From NCBI RefSeq assembly GCF_965118895.1, contig NZ_CBCPJJ010000009.1, positions 558,001 through 622,000 on the forward strand: 64,000 nucleotides of DNA. Reading direction: 5' to 3'. The notes beneath the pieces are model-generated. The model worked only from the letters and a program-made list of their open reading frames with translations. It had not been told where the DNA came from and did not search any database. The DNA comes from Rahnella inusitata_A. Its GTDB lineage: Bacteria; Pseudomonadota; Gammaproteobacteria; Enterobacterales; Enterobacteriaceae. How positions within the stretch are numbered: position 1 is the stretch's first letter; each line of letters begins with the position of its first letter. Both the position numbers and the translations under genes were made by a program. Shown here piece by piece: positions 7,891 through 17,356 of this stretch.

Positions 7891-9021
7891 ATGTTCCAAC
7901 TGTCACAGCAAGATATTCACCTCGGCGCAGCTGCCAGCGACAAGCAGGAGGCCATTCGTCAGGTCGCCGCTGCGCTGACTCAGGCGGGCCGCGTCAGCGA
8001 AGGTTATGTAGACGGCATGTTAGCCCGTGAACTGCAAACCTCCACTTACCTCGGTAATGGCATCGCTATCCCTCATGGCACCACGGATACCCGTGATCTG
8101 GTGCTCGATACCGGCGTTCAGGTTTTTCAGTTCCCACAGGGTATTGCCTGGGGTGAAGACCAAACCGCTTACATCGTTATCGGTATTGCCGCCCGTTCTG
8201 ATGAACACCTCAGCCTGCTGCGTCAGCTGACGCACGTCTTAAGCGACGACAGTGTGGCAGAACGCATGGCAAAAACAGATTCCGCTGAAGAGCTGCGCAG
8301 CCTGCTGATGGGCGAGAAGAACGCCGCTGAATTCCTGTTTGATACGCAACTGATTGCAGTCGATGTCGCGGCTGAAAACCTGATCACCCTGCAGGCGCTG
8401 AACGCCGGTCGTCTGCAACAGATGGGGGCGGTCGATACGGCCTTCGTCAGTGACGTGATCAGCCGTAAACCGCTAAATCTGGGTCAGGGCATCTGGCTGA
8501 GTGACAGCACCGAAGGCAATCTGAAAAGCGCGGCGACGGTCAGTCGTGCTCAGCAGGCTTTCGAACTGGACGGTGAAAAAGTGGCATTGCTGCTGACCAT
8601 TTCCGTCGCCGATGACCAGCCTCTGAACGTGCTGAACTACTTAAGCGACCTGCTGATTGCCAACAAAGCTGAACGCTTGCTGACGGCCGATGCCGTGGGT
8701 GTGCTGGCCTTGCTGACCAGCGAAGTCGCAGAAGAAGCCAACGTGCTGACTGCAGAATACGTGATCCGTAACGAACACGGTCTGCATGCGCGTCCGGGTA
8801 CGGCCTTGGTCAACGTGATCAAGCAGTTCACCAGCGAAATCACCGTTACCAATCTTGATGGCAGTGGTAAACCGGCCAACGGCCGCAGCCTGATGAAAGT
8901 CGTCGCGCTTGGCGTGAAAAAAGGTCATCACCTGCGCTTTACTGCCAGCGGTGAAGATGCCGAACTGGCATTGAAAACCATCGGTGAAGCCATTTCCGAA
9001 GGTCTGGGGGAGGGCGCATGA
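7891..9021 (+). CDS. fruB: FruB, fructose PTS diphosphoryl transfer protein (IIA-M-FPr)
   Basis: A 376-residue cytoplasmic phosphocarrier. The N-terminal EIIA domain has its phosphohistidine in GNGIAIPHGTTD (His62). A central modulator domain follows, then a C-terminal HPr-like (FPr) domain with NEHGLHARPG (His299). It takes phosphate from enzyme I and passes it to FruA. Domain order and length equal those of E. coli FruB. ATG 7891 follows GGAGAGGAGAA. It is the first gene of fruBKA, overlapping fruK by 4 bp (ATGA), with two Cra sites upstream. Confidence 0.97.
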   Translation: MFQLSQQDIHLGAAASDKQEAIRQVAAALTQAGRVSEGYVDGMLARELQTSTYLGNGIAIPHGTTDTRDLVLDTGVQVFQFPQGIAWGEDQTAYIVIGIAARSDEHLSLLRQLTHVLSDDSVAERMAKTDSAEELRSLLMGEKNAAEFLFDTQLIAVDVAAENLITLQALNAGRLQQMGAVDTAFVSDVISRKPLNLGQGIWLSDSTEGNLKSAATVSRAQQAFELDGEKVALLLTISVADDQPLNVLNYLSDLLIANKAERLLTADAVGVLALLTSEVAEEANVLTAEYVIRNEHGLHARPGTALVNVIKQFTSEITVTNLDGSGKPANGRSLMKVVALGVKKGHHLRFTASGEDAELALKTIGEAISEGLGEGA

Positions 9022-9953
9022 GCCGCAGAGTCGCCACAATTACCTTGAACCCGGCATACGATTTAGTGGGCTATGTGCCTGAGATCGAGCGCGGTGAAGT
9101 GAATCTGGTGCAGACCACTGGCCTGCACGCCGCAGGTAAAGGCATCAACGTTGCGAAAGTACTGAAAGATCTCGGCATTGACGTCACCGTGGGTGGTTTC
9201 CTCGGTAAAGAAAATCAGGATGGTTTCCAGTTACTGTTTAGCGATCTGGGCATCGCCAACCGCTTTCAGGTGGTCAATGGCCGTACCCGTATCAACGTCA
9301 AACTGACCGAAAAAGACGGCGAAGTCAGCGACTTCAATTTCTCCGGATTTAACGTGACGCCGGCTGACTGGGAACGTTTCGTGACGGATTCCCTGTCATG
9401 GCTCGGCCAGTTCGACATGGTTTGCGTGAGCGGCAGCCTGCCAGCGGGCGTCGATCCTGACGCATTTACCGACTGGATGAAACGTCTGCGCGCGCAGTGT
9501 CCGTGCATCATTTTCGACAGCAGCCGTGAAGCACTGGTTGCTGGCCTGAAAGCCGCGCCGTGGTTGGTTAAACCAAACCGCCGTGAGCTGGAAATTTGGG
9601 CTGGCCGTAAATTGCCAGAACTGAGTGACGTGGTAGAAGCCGCGCACGCCTTGCGTGACCAGGGTATCGCCCATGTGGTGATTTCTCTGGGTGCAGAAGG
9701 TGCCTTGTGGGTTAACGCATCCGGTGCGTGGATCGCCAAACCGCCAGCTTGTGAAGTTGTCAGCACCGTCGGTGCCGGTGACTCCATGGTCGGCGGCCTG
9801 ATCTACGGTTTACTGATGCGTGAATCCAGTGAACATACGTTACGACTGGCAACCGCCGTTGCCGCCCTGGCTGTCAGCCAGAGTAATGTCGGTGTCACCG
9901 ACCGTCCGCAGCTCGCGGCGATGATGGCCCGTGTTGATCTGAAACCCTTTTAA
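9018..9953 (+). CDS. fruK: FruK, 1-phosphofructokinase
   Basis: A 311-residue PfkB/ribokinase-family kinase that phosphorylates fructose-1-phosphate to fructose-1,6-bisphosphate. The N-terminal substrate-binding motif GLHAAGKGINVAKVL and the C-terminal signature STVGAGDSMVGG with catalytic Asp255 are intact. Its start overlaps the fruB stop (ATGA) and it ends 15 bp before fruA, which indicates one transcript with translational coupling. FruK removes F1P, the inducer that releases Cra, so it closes the regulatory loop of the operon. Confidence 0.97.
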   Translation: MSRRVATITLNPAYDLVGYVPEIERGEVNLVQTTGLHAAGKGINVAKVLKDLGIDVTVGGFLGKENQDGFQLLFSDLGIANRFQVVNGRTRINVKLTEKDGEVSDFNFSGFNVTPADWERFVTDSLSWLGQFDMVCVSGSLPAGVDPDAFTDWMKRLRAQCPCIIFDSSREALVAGLKAAPWLVKPNRRELEIWAGRKLPELSDVVEAAHALRDQGIAHVVISLGAEGALWVNASGAWIAKPPACEVVSTVGAGDSMVGGLIYGLLMRESSEHTLRLATAVAALAVSQSNVGVTDRPQLAAMMARVDLKPF

Positions 9954-9968
9954 TCCGCAGGAGGCAGA

Positions 9969-11672
9969 ATGAAAACGCTGCTGATGATAGACAGTTCGCT
10001 GGGACAGGCTCGCAGCCATCTGGCGAAAAATTTGCTCGCTGCTGCCGTAGCGAAAGCCGGGCACCAGTTAGTTGAGCAGGCTGCTGACGCTGAAATCGTG
10101 ATCGTCGCCGGTGAAACCGTGCCAAACGACGCGGCGCTGACTGGCAAAAATATATATACCGGCGATGTGGCTGCTGCGGTTCGTGAACCTGAGGCTTTCG
10201 TGCAACGCGCACTGGCCGAAGCGAAACCTTACGTTGCTTCTGCCGCTGTGGCTGCTGTTTCAGCACCGGCGGCTAATGGTCCAAAACGTATTGTGGCGAT
10301 CACTGCGTGCCCGACAGGCGTCGCGCACACCTTCATGGCAGCTGAAGCCATCGAAAGTGAAGCTAAAAAACGCGGCTGGTGGGTGAAAGTTGAAACCCGT
10401 GGTTCCGTGGGTGCTGGCAACGCCATCACGCCTGAAGAAGTTGCAGCAGCCGATCTGGTGATTGTTGCGGCTGACATTGAAGTGGATCTGGCTAAGTTTG
10501 CCGGTAAGCCGATGTACCGTACCTCAACGGGTCTGGCACTGAAAAAGACCAAGCAAGAACTGGATAAAGCGCTGGTTGAAGCTGAAGTGTTTGCCCCTAA
10601 TGCACAGGGCGCCGCTTCAACGACGAAGAAGAAAGAAGTGGGCGGTTCAGGCCCATACCGTCACCTCCTGACCGGCGTGTCTTACATGCTGCCGATGGTT
10701 GTTGCGGGTGGTCTGTGTATCGCGCTGTCCTTCGTATTCGGTATTAAAGCCTTTGAAGTGAAGGGCACACTGGCGGCTGCACTGATGCAAATCGGTGGCG
10801 CTTCCGCCTTCGCGCTGATGGTGCCGGTTCTGGCCGGTTTCATTGCCTTCTCCATCGCTGACCGTCCGGGTCTGACGCCGGGTCTTATCGGCGGTATGCT
10901 GGCTGTCAGCACCGGTGCGGGTTTCCTTGGCGGTATCATTGCCGGTTTCCTGGCCGGTTACGTGGCGAAAGCCATCAGCGGCAAGCTGAAGTTACCGCAA
11001 AGTATGGAAGCCCTGAAGCCTATCCTGATTATTCCGCTGGTAGCGAGTCTGATTACCGGTCTGGTCATGATTTACGTAGTCGGTACGCCGGTCGCTAAAA
11101 TCATGGCAGGTCTGACAGCATGGTTACAATCTTTGGGTACAGCGAATGCGGTACTGCTGGGCGCAATCCTTGGTGCGATGATGTGTACCGATATGGGTGG
11201 CCCGGTGAACAAAGCAGCTTACGCGTTCGGCGTGGCACTGCTGAGTTCTTCCGTCTACGCACCAATGGCTGCCATCATGGCTGCCGGTATGGTGCCACCG
11301 CTGGCGATGGGCCTGGCAACGCTGCTGGCGCGCAATAAGTTCGAGGAAAGTGAACGTGAGGGCGGTAAAGCGGCGCTGGTTCTGGGCCTGTGCTTTATCT
11401 CCGAAGGTGCGATTCCGTTCGCAGCCCGTGACCCGATGCGCGTACTGCCTTGCTGTATCGTGGGCGGTGCGGTGACAGGTGCTCTGTCGATGGCCTTCCA
11501 CGCACAGTTGATGGCTCCGCACGGCGGTCTGTTCGTTCTGCTGATCCCTGGCGCAATCACACCGGTTCTGGGTTATCTGATTTCGATCATTGTGGGTACC
11601 GTGTTGGCCGGTGGTGCTTACGCCATTCTGAAACGTTCAGATGCGGCGGTAGCGGCTAAAGCCGTCATCTAA
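9969..11672 (+). CDS. fruA: FruA, fructose-specific PTS EIIB'BC permease
   Basis: A 567-residue membrane permease, close to the 563 residues of E. coli FruA. An N-terminal duplicated B' domain lacks the catalytic cysteine. The B domain has the phosphocysteine in ACPTGVAHTF (Cys114). An IIC domain of about ten membrane helices (from about residue 235) carries the DMGGPVNKAA stretch and ends before a short cytoplasmic tail. It imports fructose as fructose-1-phosphate. GGAGG precedes the ATG. It is the last gene of fruBKA and a strong terminator follows. Confidence 0.97.
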   Translation: MKTLLMIDSSLGQARSHLAKNLLAAAVAKAGHQLVEQAADAEIVIVAGETVPNDAALTGKNIYTGDVAAAVREPEAFVQRALAEAKPYVASAAVAAVSAPAANGPKRIVAITACPTGVAHTFMAAEAIESEAKKRGWWVKVETRGSVGAGNAITPEEVAAADLVIVAADIEVDLAKFAGKPMYRTSTGLALKKTKQELDKALVEAEVFAPNAQGAASTTKKKEVGGSGPYRHLLTGVSYMLPMVVAGGLCIALSFVFGIKAFEVKGTLAAALMQIGGASAFALMVPVLAGFIAFSIADRPGLTPGLIGGMLAVSTGAGFLGGIIAGFLAGYVAKAISGKLKLPQSMEALKPILIIPLVASLITGLVMIYVVGTPVAKIMAGLTAWLQSLGTANAVLLGAILGAMMCTDMGGPVNKAAYAFGVALLSSSVYAPMAAIMAAGMVPPLAMGLATLLARNKFEESEREGGKAALVLGLCFISEGAIPFAARDPMRVLPCCIVGGAVTGALSMAFHAQLMAPHGGLFVLLIPGAITPVLGYLISIIVGTVLAGGAYAILKRSDAAVAAKAVI

Positions 11673-11690
11673 AAGTTTTTAAATTTGTTG

Positions 11691-11723
11691 AAAGGCGCGA
11701 CGTGAAAATGTCGCGCCTTTTTT
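11691..11723 (+). terminator. fruBKA terminator
   Basis: AAAGGCGCGAC (11691-11701) pairs with GTCGCGCCTTT across a short loop and runs into TTTTTTATT, 18 bp after fruA. Confidence 0.92.
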
Positions 11724-11860
11724 ATTGTAGTGTTTGCTGCAATGGGGCCGGTTTCAGGTACTTTTTGAACACGTCCAGAAGCTATATCAAACAATGCTCA
11801 GTCTGCTTTTGCCCTTAGCAGGGGGAGAGCAAACGGGCCGGATTTTGCCTGATGTTGACT

Positions 11861-12706
11861 TTATTCTTCCCGAAACGCCAACGCGACACCCAGTGAATCC
11901 GCTGCGCGAACTAAAATCCGACGGGTTAAATCATCAAACGGGATTTCACCCACCCGCAAACTATTACGCACTGCCTCCAGTGACCGCGTCGCAAACTCCA
12001 ACCCGACCATTCGCGCACTGCCGCCATCACCTTCGGGCACAATGGCGAATTCTGCCGTGGCCTGCTTTGGTGTCACAAACCGGACGATAGCGCGCCCGGC
12101 ACGCAGGATCACGCCATCGGCGCCACTCTGTAAGGCTTCAGCGCCAAACAACTCCCCGTAGACCTTGGCCGCAGCCTGCGGGTCAGCGGCGGAAATCACA
12201 AAGCCGGTGATGTCAGCGACACCGTTGGGGTGGTGCTGCCATTCGTTGCGCCAGACCAGCTCCGGTGTCAGGTGATGACAGAAGAAACTGCGGCCATTGG
12301 GCACGCGATCTGCAGCCAGCGGAACGGTGCGGAACCGCGCATTTGGCGAGGTTCCGTCGTTGAGTGCCACCGGGCGGAAGAATTCAGCAGGAGGCGATCC
12401 GGCGATATTTTGCTTTTGCAGATGATGGTAAACCGCCGCCGAATTCTGCGTTTTCCACACCAGACCAGTCAGACCGAGCGGAGCCTGCCATAAGTCGGTG
12501 CGGGTGTGGGCATTATCCTGTTCATAACCGAGCAGTTCGAGATAGTTTTCGCTGAAGATTGCCAGATGATTGCTCGATCCCAGTGAGTGGTGGCCGCGCG
12601 CGGTGAGATGAAATCCTAACCGACGAAACTGTAGTTCGGAATGATTGAGCTGTTCGGCGACGTTGATCACCACGTGGTCGAGCTGCGGGCGAAGGGACTC
12701 AGTCAT
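11861..12706 (-). CDS. VOC-superfamily (glyoxalase-like) protein
   Basis: A 281-residue protein with two vicinal-oxygen-chelate modules. The first starts LDHVVINV with the family beta-strand pattern and YLELLGYE (residues about 9-60). The second starts near residue 165 (VADITGFVISAADPQAAAKVYGELFG). VOC proteins include glyoxalases, extradiol dioxygenases and isomerases; I cannot assign a reaction. It is the last gene of a seven-gene minus-strand operon and its start overlaps the stop of the AhpD-like gene by 8 bp, so it is very probably co-translated with a peroxidase-like and a monooxygenase protein. Confidence 0.8.
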   Translation of the reverse strand: MTESLRPQLDHVVINVAEQLNHSELQFRRLGFHLTARGHHSLGSSNHLAIFSENYLELLGYEQDNAHTRTDLWQAPLGLTGLVWKTQNSAAVYHHLQKQNIAGSPPAEFFRPVALNDGTSPNARFRTVPLAADRVPNGRSFFCHHLTPELVWRNEWQHHPNGVADITGFVISAADPQAAAKVYGELFGAEALQSGADGVILRAGRAIVRFVTPKQATAEFAIVPEGDGGSARMVGLEFATRSLEAVRNSLRVGEIPFDDLTRRILVRAADSLGVALAFREE

Positions 12707-13808
12707 TGAACGGTTCTCCCAGCGTTAACATCAGACGGTTTGCCCAGGCGAAAAACGCCGTGGACTGCGCTAAATCGACGATCTCCAGTTCACTCAGACC
12801 CTGCTCGCGCAGGGCCGCGATGTGCTGAGCAGTGGCGACCGGCGGCGTGGCTGAGAGTGCGGCGGCAAAGTCAATTTCTGCCTGCCAGCGCGGAGACTGG
12901 TCTTTGCTGAGAATGCCGCCCGGTGCGGTGTCGATCAGGCGCTGAACATCGTCGGTTTGCTTTGACAGCTGGCTGGCTTTGCGCGAATGCACCGACGCGC
13001 AGAAAATACAGCCGTTGATTTTACTGGCCACGGTGGCGGCCAGTTCACGCTCTTTACGCGGCAGGCCGCCGGAGGTAAAGAAAATGCCTTTGTCGGTCAG
13101 CGTACGCTGCTCCAGCACCGGCAGGTTGCGGCCTAACAGGCGGAAATAGTCGGAATCTGTATGGCCAAATTTCGCCAGAATCGCCTGCTGAGCTTCATCG
13201 AATTCTTCCAGCTTTTTCGCCGGGATCCACGGCTCCCAGCCGAGCTCTTCCTGCGTGAACGCTTGCGGTGCGTCACGACCATTGTGGGTATTTGGATCAG
13301 TGCGCCAGAACGCTGCGCCAACCGGTTTGTTGCTGCCGTTTTCCACCGGTTTACCGCCGATCAGCCGGTAGCTGCGCAACGCGCGGCTCTGGAAACTGAC
13401 GAAAGAAATCAGCTGCGACAGCGTGACAATCGCATCCACCGACCAGCCCGCTTTTCTCAGCGCCTGCAAATGCGCGGGCGTGGCGCTGGCGGGTTTGAAA
13501 CTCAGACGTTCACCGTGCGTCAGCGCCGCATCGAGGCGGGCGGTTTCATCGATGTCGGGCAAATCCTGCAAACGCTCGGAATAGTGGTTAGTGAGCTGGG
13601 AATCACCGTGCCAGCGCGCCACGTTTTGCGCCAGACGCAGGCGCTCCGCCAGCGTGAAATCCACGCCATCCTGTTCAGTGAATAACGCGTCGTAGCTGCC
13701 CTGCGCATGGCGGGTGGCGGCATCGCGTGTGTCGCGCGCCAGTTTCAGTTCAGACGCCGGGGCGATTTCGGCCAGTTTTTCCAGCAGGTCGGTCGAATAG
13801 TCGGTCAT
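12699..13808 (-). CDS. Two-domain alkylhydroperoxidase (AhpD/CMD)-like protein
   Basis: A 369-residue protein made of two carboxymuconolactone-decarboxylase/AhpD-like domains. The C-terminal one contains the redox motif CxxCxxxH (INGCIFCASVHSRK; Cys267, Cys270, His274) and the N-terminal one (about 1-150) lacks it. I recall the separate halves being named Avi_7169- and Avi_7170-type domains in TIGRFAM; here they are fused. A peroxide or disulfide reductase role is likely from the family but the substrate is unknown. It overlaps the luciferase-like gene by 4 bp (ATGA) and the VOC gene by 8 bp, which indicates tight coupling. Confidence 0.8.
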   Translation of the reverse strand: MTDYSTDLLEKLAEIAPASELKLARDTRDAATRHAQGSYDALFTEQDGVDFTLAERLRLAQNVARWHGDSQLTNHYSERLQDLPDIDETARLDAALTHGERLSFKPASATPAHLQALRKAGWSVDAIVTLSQLISFVSFQSRALRSYRLIGGKPVENGSNKPVGAAFWRTDPNTHNGRDAPQAFTQEELGWEPWIPAKKLEEFDEAQQAILAKFGHTDSDYFRLLGRNLPVLEQRTLTDKGIFFTSGGLPRKERELAATVASKINGCIFCASVHSRKASQLSKQTDDVQRLIDTAPGGILSKDQSPRWQAEIDFAAALSATPPVATAQHIAALREQGLSELEIVDLAQSTAFFAWANRLMLTLGEPFND

Positions 13809-14866
13809 TGGGTTTCCTTGGAGAAAGTGGTATCGGAGGAAGACGTGGAAACGGCGCGTGACGGCGTGCGGCGAACCCAGCCGAGGGCCGGTGCGACGTG
13901 ACGGGCGATCAGTTCGATGGAGCGCAAAATATACGGATGTGGTGGATCGATGGAGTGCACCTGAAACGCCAGATCGGTGACGCGGGCCAGCGCGGTATCG
14001 GCCTGTAACGAGACGGTCACCTGCGCCGCGGTGCCGAGATGGACGTCAAACGCGCGGATGTAATCATCCAGCGTATCGCCTTGCACGATTTGCCCGCTGG
14101 CGCGGTGATTTTCGGCCTGACGGCGCAGGCCTTTTTGGGCCAGTTCACGGGCTTCATCGCCATTCTCGGTGACGAACGCGGTGCGCGACCCCATGATGCG
14201 CGGCGCAACACCGTCAGGAAGCGCATCAAGATAGGCATCAATGATCGGGTTTTGCAGTTCGTCGAGGCGCAGATCCGGGGCATCTGCCGGTCGTGGCTGG
14301 GTGCGCGACAGCATCAGGCCATCGCCTGATTTACCCGCACGCGCGCCACCGTCCACGGAGAATGTTGCCTGCCAGACGCGGTGCGCCAGGTGCGGCGCTG
14401 CCGGATACAGGCAGTTGTCGGTGCCCGCAAGTTTTTCGCCGCGCCATGCGGTGAGCAGGGTATGCAGATTATGGGCAAACGCCGCGCCGCGCTGGCCGCT
14501 CTCCAGGCCGAACGGTGGGAAGGACGTCGGCGTGCCGCCGGATCCGAGGCCGATCTCCAGCCGTCCGCCACTGAGCAAATCCAGCACGGCGGTGTCTTCG
14601 GCCACGCGCAGCGCATTTTCCATTGGCAGCGTAATCACACCCGTACCCAGGCGGATAAAACGGGTGTGTGCCGCCACCTGCGCGAGGAACACCAGCGGTG
14701 CGGGCAGACCGCCTTCGGCTTCGTGGAAATGGTGCTGCGCGACCCATGCGGAATCAAAACCCAGCTGCTCGGCGTGAATGATTTGCTCGGTCGCCAGCCG
14801 GTAGCGCTCCTGCGCGCTGGTGTTGTCCAGAAGGCGGGTAAAAAATCCAAGACGTTTACTGCTCAT
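13805..14866 (-). CDS. FMN-dependent luciferase-like monooxygenase (KPN_01858-type)
   Basis: A 353-residue TIM-barrel flavin monooxygenase of the bacterial luciferase family. LGFFTRLLD at the start, the conserved AEQLGFDSAWVAQHHFHE and GTGVITLPMENALRVAEDTAVLDLLSGGR features, and GLGSGGTP are typical. ATG 14866 was chosen over the upstream frame because GAGAGG lies 6-7 nt before it and the family begins with this segment. Relatives oxidise small organosulfur, nitrogen or nitrile compounds with FMNH2 supplied in trans. No flavin reductase is encoded in this operon; rutF nearby could serve but that is speculation. The gene lies 10 bp after the ABC ATPase gene. Confidence 0.85.
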   Translation of the reverse strand: MSSKRLGFFTRLLDNTSAQERYRLATEQIIHAEQLGFDSAWVAQHHFHEAEGGLPAPLVFLAQVAAHTRFIRLGTGVITLPMENALRVAEDTAVLDLLSGGRLEIGLGSGGTPTSFPPFGLESGQRGAAFAHNLHTLLTAWRGEKLAGTDNCLYPAAPHLAHRVWQATFSVDGGARAGKSGDGLMLSRTQPRPADAPDLRLDELQNPIIDAYLDALPDGVAPRIMGSRTAFVTENGDEARELAQKGLRRQAENHRASGQIVQGDTLDDYIRAFDVHLGTAAQVTVSLQADTALARVTDLAFQVHSIDPPHPYILRSIELIARHVAPALGWVRRTPSRAVSTSSSDTTFSKETQ

Positions 14867-14876
14867 AATTTTCCTC

Positions 14877-16496
14877 TCAGGCGGCGCGATGTCGGCCGGG
14901 AATGGCATCAATAAGCTGGCGGGTGTAATCGCTGGAAGGCAGCGCAAATACCGCTTCCACTTCGCCGGAATCGACCTGTTGCCCGCGGTGTAACACCGAG
15001 ACGCTGTGGGAGATTTGCCGGACGGTCGCCAGATCGTGCGAGATAAATAAATAGGTCAGACCAAGCGAATCCTGTAGCTGCGCAAGCAGCGTGAGGATCT
15101 GCGCCTGTACCGTGACATCGAGCGCCGAGGTGGCTTCATCGAGGATCAGTACCTTGGGCTTGAGGATCAGGGCGCGCGCAATGGCCACGCGCTGACGCTG
15201 ACCGCCGGACAGTTCACGCGGTTTGCGACTGAGCAATTCCTCCGGCAGCGCCACGCGGCGGGCGATATCCAGCACGCGCTGACGGCGTTCGGCGGACGGA
15301 ATTTTTTCGAAATTCAGCAGCGGCTCTTCAATCACGCTGAACAGCGTTTGTGACGGATCGAGTGAGGCAAACGGATTCTGATAGACCAGCTGAATTTTCT
15401 TGCGCAGCTGGCGCAGCGGTTCTCCCTTGAGGCGGGTGATGTCTTCGCCGTCGATCAGCACGCGGCCTTTATCCGGTTTCTGAAAACCGAGCAGAATGCG
15501 CGCCAGCGTGGTTTTTCCTGAGCCTGATTCGCCGACCAGCGAATGCGTTGTCCCGCGCGGAATGCTAAAAGAGACGTTATCCACCGCGCGGAAGGCGGCA
15601 CGACTTTTACCGCCAAGCGTGAAGTCGTGCGTCACACCGTCGACCACCAGCACCGGTTCGGCGGTGGCCGGACTCTGCGCACGGTGGCGGCCTGACAGGG
15701 TAGGGGCATCGGCGAACAGCTGGCGGGTGTAGTCGCTTTTCGGTGCGTTCAGCACCCCGGCGGTGAGGCCCTGTTCCTGCACTTTGCCGTGACGGAAAAC
15801 CAGCAGCCGATCGGCCCGTTCGGCGGCAATTGCCAGATCGTGCGTGACCAGCAATACGGCGGTGCCAAACTCGCGGCGCAGATCGTCGATCAGATCCAGA
15901 ATGCGCTTTTGCACCGTCACGTCCAGCGCGCTGGTGGGTTCATCGGCGATGATTAGCGCCGGTTGCAGGGCGATGGCAATCGCAATCAGCACGCGCTGTT
16001 TCATACCGCCGGACAGCTCGTGCGGATACTGTTTCGCGCGCTGCTCCGGATGCGTGAGGCCGACGCGGGTCAGCAACTCGACCACGCGTTCATCGCGCTG
16101 TTTGTGCGGCAGGCGCTGATGGATGTCGAGAATTTCCGCCACCTGAGAGCCGATGGTTTTCACCGGATCAAGTGAACTGGTCGGATCCTGCGGGATCAGG
16201 CTGATGCGTGCGCCGCGCAGAGCGTCGAGACGTCGCTGCGACCACTGGCTGATGTCGGTGCCGTTGAGGCGGATTTCGCCCTGATCGATATGACCATTTT
16301 CCGCCAGCAGGCCGATGATCGCCTGCGCGGTTGTGGTTTTGCCGGAGCCGGATTCGCCCACCAGCGCCAGCACCTCTCCGGCGTGAATGGCAAACGACAC
16401 ATTGTGCACCACCGGTTTGCCGTCGTAGGCAATTGACACATTCTCCAGTTCGAGAACCGGCGGGGCGTCATGTTTTAACGTGGCCTGTGCGTTCAT
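14877..16496 (-). CDS. Dual-domain ABC transporter ATP-binding protein (DppD-DppF fusion type)
   Basis: A 539-residue protein containing two complete ATPase cassettes of the peptide/opine/nickel type. The first has Walker A GESGSGKTT (47-55), signature LSGGMKQR and Walker B LIIADEPTS. The second has another GESGSGKTT, LSGGQRQR and VLILDEATS. Dipeptide systems normally use two separate ATPase proteins, so this single polypeptide drives both halves, as in GsiA and YejF. ATG 16496 is preceded by CAGGAGAACACG and overlaps the upstream permease stop by 4 bp. With the two permeases and the binding protein it makes a complete importer. Confidence 0.92.
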   Translation of the reverse strand: MNAQATLKHDAPPVLELENVSIAYDGKPVVHNVSFAIHAGEVLALVGESGSGKTTTAQAIIGLLAENGHIDQGEIRLNGTDISQWSQRRLDALRGARISLIPQDPTSSLDPVKTIGSQVAEILDIHQRLPHKQRDERVVELLTRVGLTHPEQRAKQYPHELSGGMKQRVLIAIAIALQPALIIADEPTSALDVTVQKRILDLIDDLRREFGTAVLLVTHDLAIAAERADRLLVFRHGKVQEQGLTAGVLNAPKSDYTRQLFADAPTLSGRHRAQSPATAEPVLVVDGVTHDFTLGGKSRAAFRAVDNVSFSIPRGTTHSLVGESGSGKTTLARILLGFQKPDKGRVLIDGEDITRLKGEPLRQLRKKIQLVYQNPFASLDPSQTLFSVIEEPLLNFEKIPSAERRQRVLDIARRVALPEELLSRKPRELSGGQRQRVAIARALILKPKVLILDEATSALDVTVQAQILTLLAQLQDSLGLTYLFISHDLATVRQISHSVSVLHRGQQVDSGEVEAVFALPSSDYTRQLIDAIPGRHRAA

Positions 16497-17356
16497 CGTG
16501 TTCTCCTGCGTAATGACTGGCTGATGCGGTTGGCGGAAAGCACCACCAGCACCACGACGATGCCGGGGAAGGTGGTCAGCCACCAGGCGGTGGAAATGTA
16601 ATTACGGCCTTCGGCGATCAGCAAACCCCATTCCGGCGTCGGCGGTGGTGTGCCGTAGCCGAGAAAACTCAGGGTGGAAATCGCCAGTATCGCGCTGCCG
16701 AACTGCAACGCCGAGAAGGCGATGACTGAGGTCAGCGAGTTAGGCAAAATATGTCGCCAGAGGATTGAGAAAAATGTCGCACCGCTGCCGTAGGCGGCTT
16801 CGACGTAATCGCTGTGGCGCACCAGCACCACTTCGGCGCGGGCGAGGCGGGCGAAGTTGGCGACCGAGGTGACGCCGACCGCAATCGCCGCATGCACCGT
16901 ACCGAAGCCGAGCAGAATGATCACACTCAGCGACAGCAGCAGGCCGGGAATCGAGAGAAGCACGTCATTAATACGCATGACGATGGCGTCAACGACGCCG
17001 CCGCTGGCACCGGCCGCCAGCCCTAATGCGGTGCCGAACACCAGCCCGAGTGCCACTGCCACCAGCGCACCGGACAGCGAATGTGATGCGCCGTACACAA
17101 TGCGCGCGTAGACGTCGCGGCCAAGCTGATCGGTGCCGAGCCAGTGTCCGGCCTGCGGCGCCAGACGTTGCGCGCCCGCGATGCCTTCGGTGCCGCTGTA
17201 ATCCGTAAACCAGCCGGGCGCGATCGCCCAGAGAATAACGGTCGCCATCACCAGCCAGGCTAAAATCAGCGCCGGTTGCAGGCGGGCGGTTTTCCAGCGG
17301 CGACGCTGCGTGAGGGGTAAAGAAATTGTGCTTTTGCCAAGCGGTAAGCTGCTCAT
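16493..17356 (-). CDS. ABC transporter permease, DppC-like
   Basis: A 287-residue inner-membrane permease. The N-terminal OppC-type segment is followed by a helix (about 31-50), a periplasmic loop with GTDQLGRDVYARIVYGASHSL, then helices and the EAA cytoplasmic loop YVEAAYGSGATFFSILWRHILPN that contacts the ATPase. The DQLGRD motif is characteristic of DppC/OppC permeases of peptide- and nickel-type importers. It overlaps the DppB-like gene and the ATPase gene by 4 bp on each side, so all are translated from one message. Confidence 0.92.
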   Translation of the reverse strand: MSSLPLGKSTISLPLTQRRRWKTARLQPALILAWLVMATVILWAIAPGWFTDYSGTEGIAGAQRLAPQAGHWLGTDQLGRDVYARIVYGASHSLSGALVAVALGLVFGTALGLAAGASGGVVDAIVMRINDVLLSIPGLLLSLSVIILLGFGTVHAAIAVGVTSVANFARLARAEVVLVRHSDYVEAAYGSGATFFSILWRHILPNSLTSVIAFSALQFGSAILAISTLSFLGYGTPPPTPEWGLLIAEGRNYISTAWWLTTFPGIVVVLVVLSANRISQSLRRRTR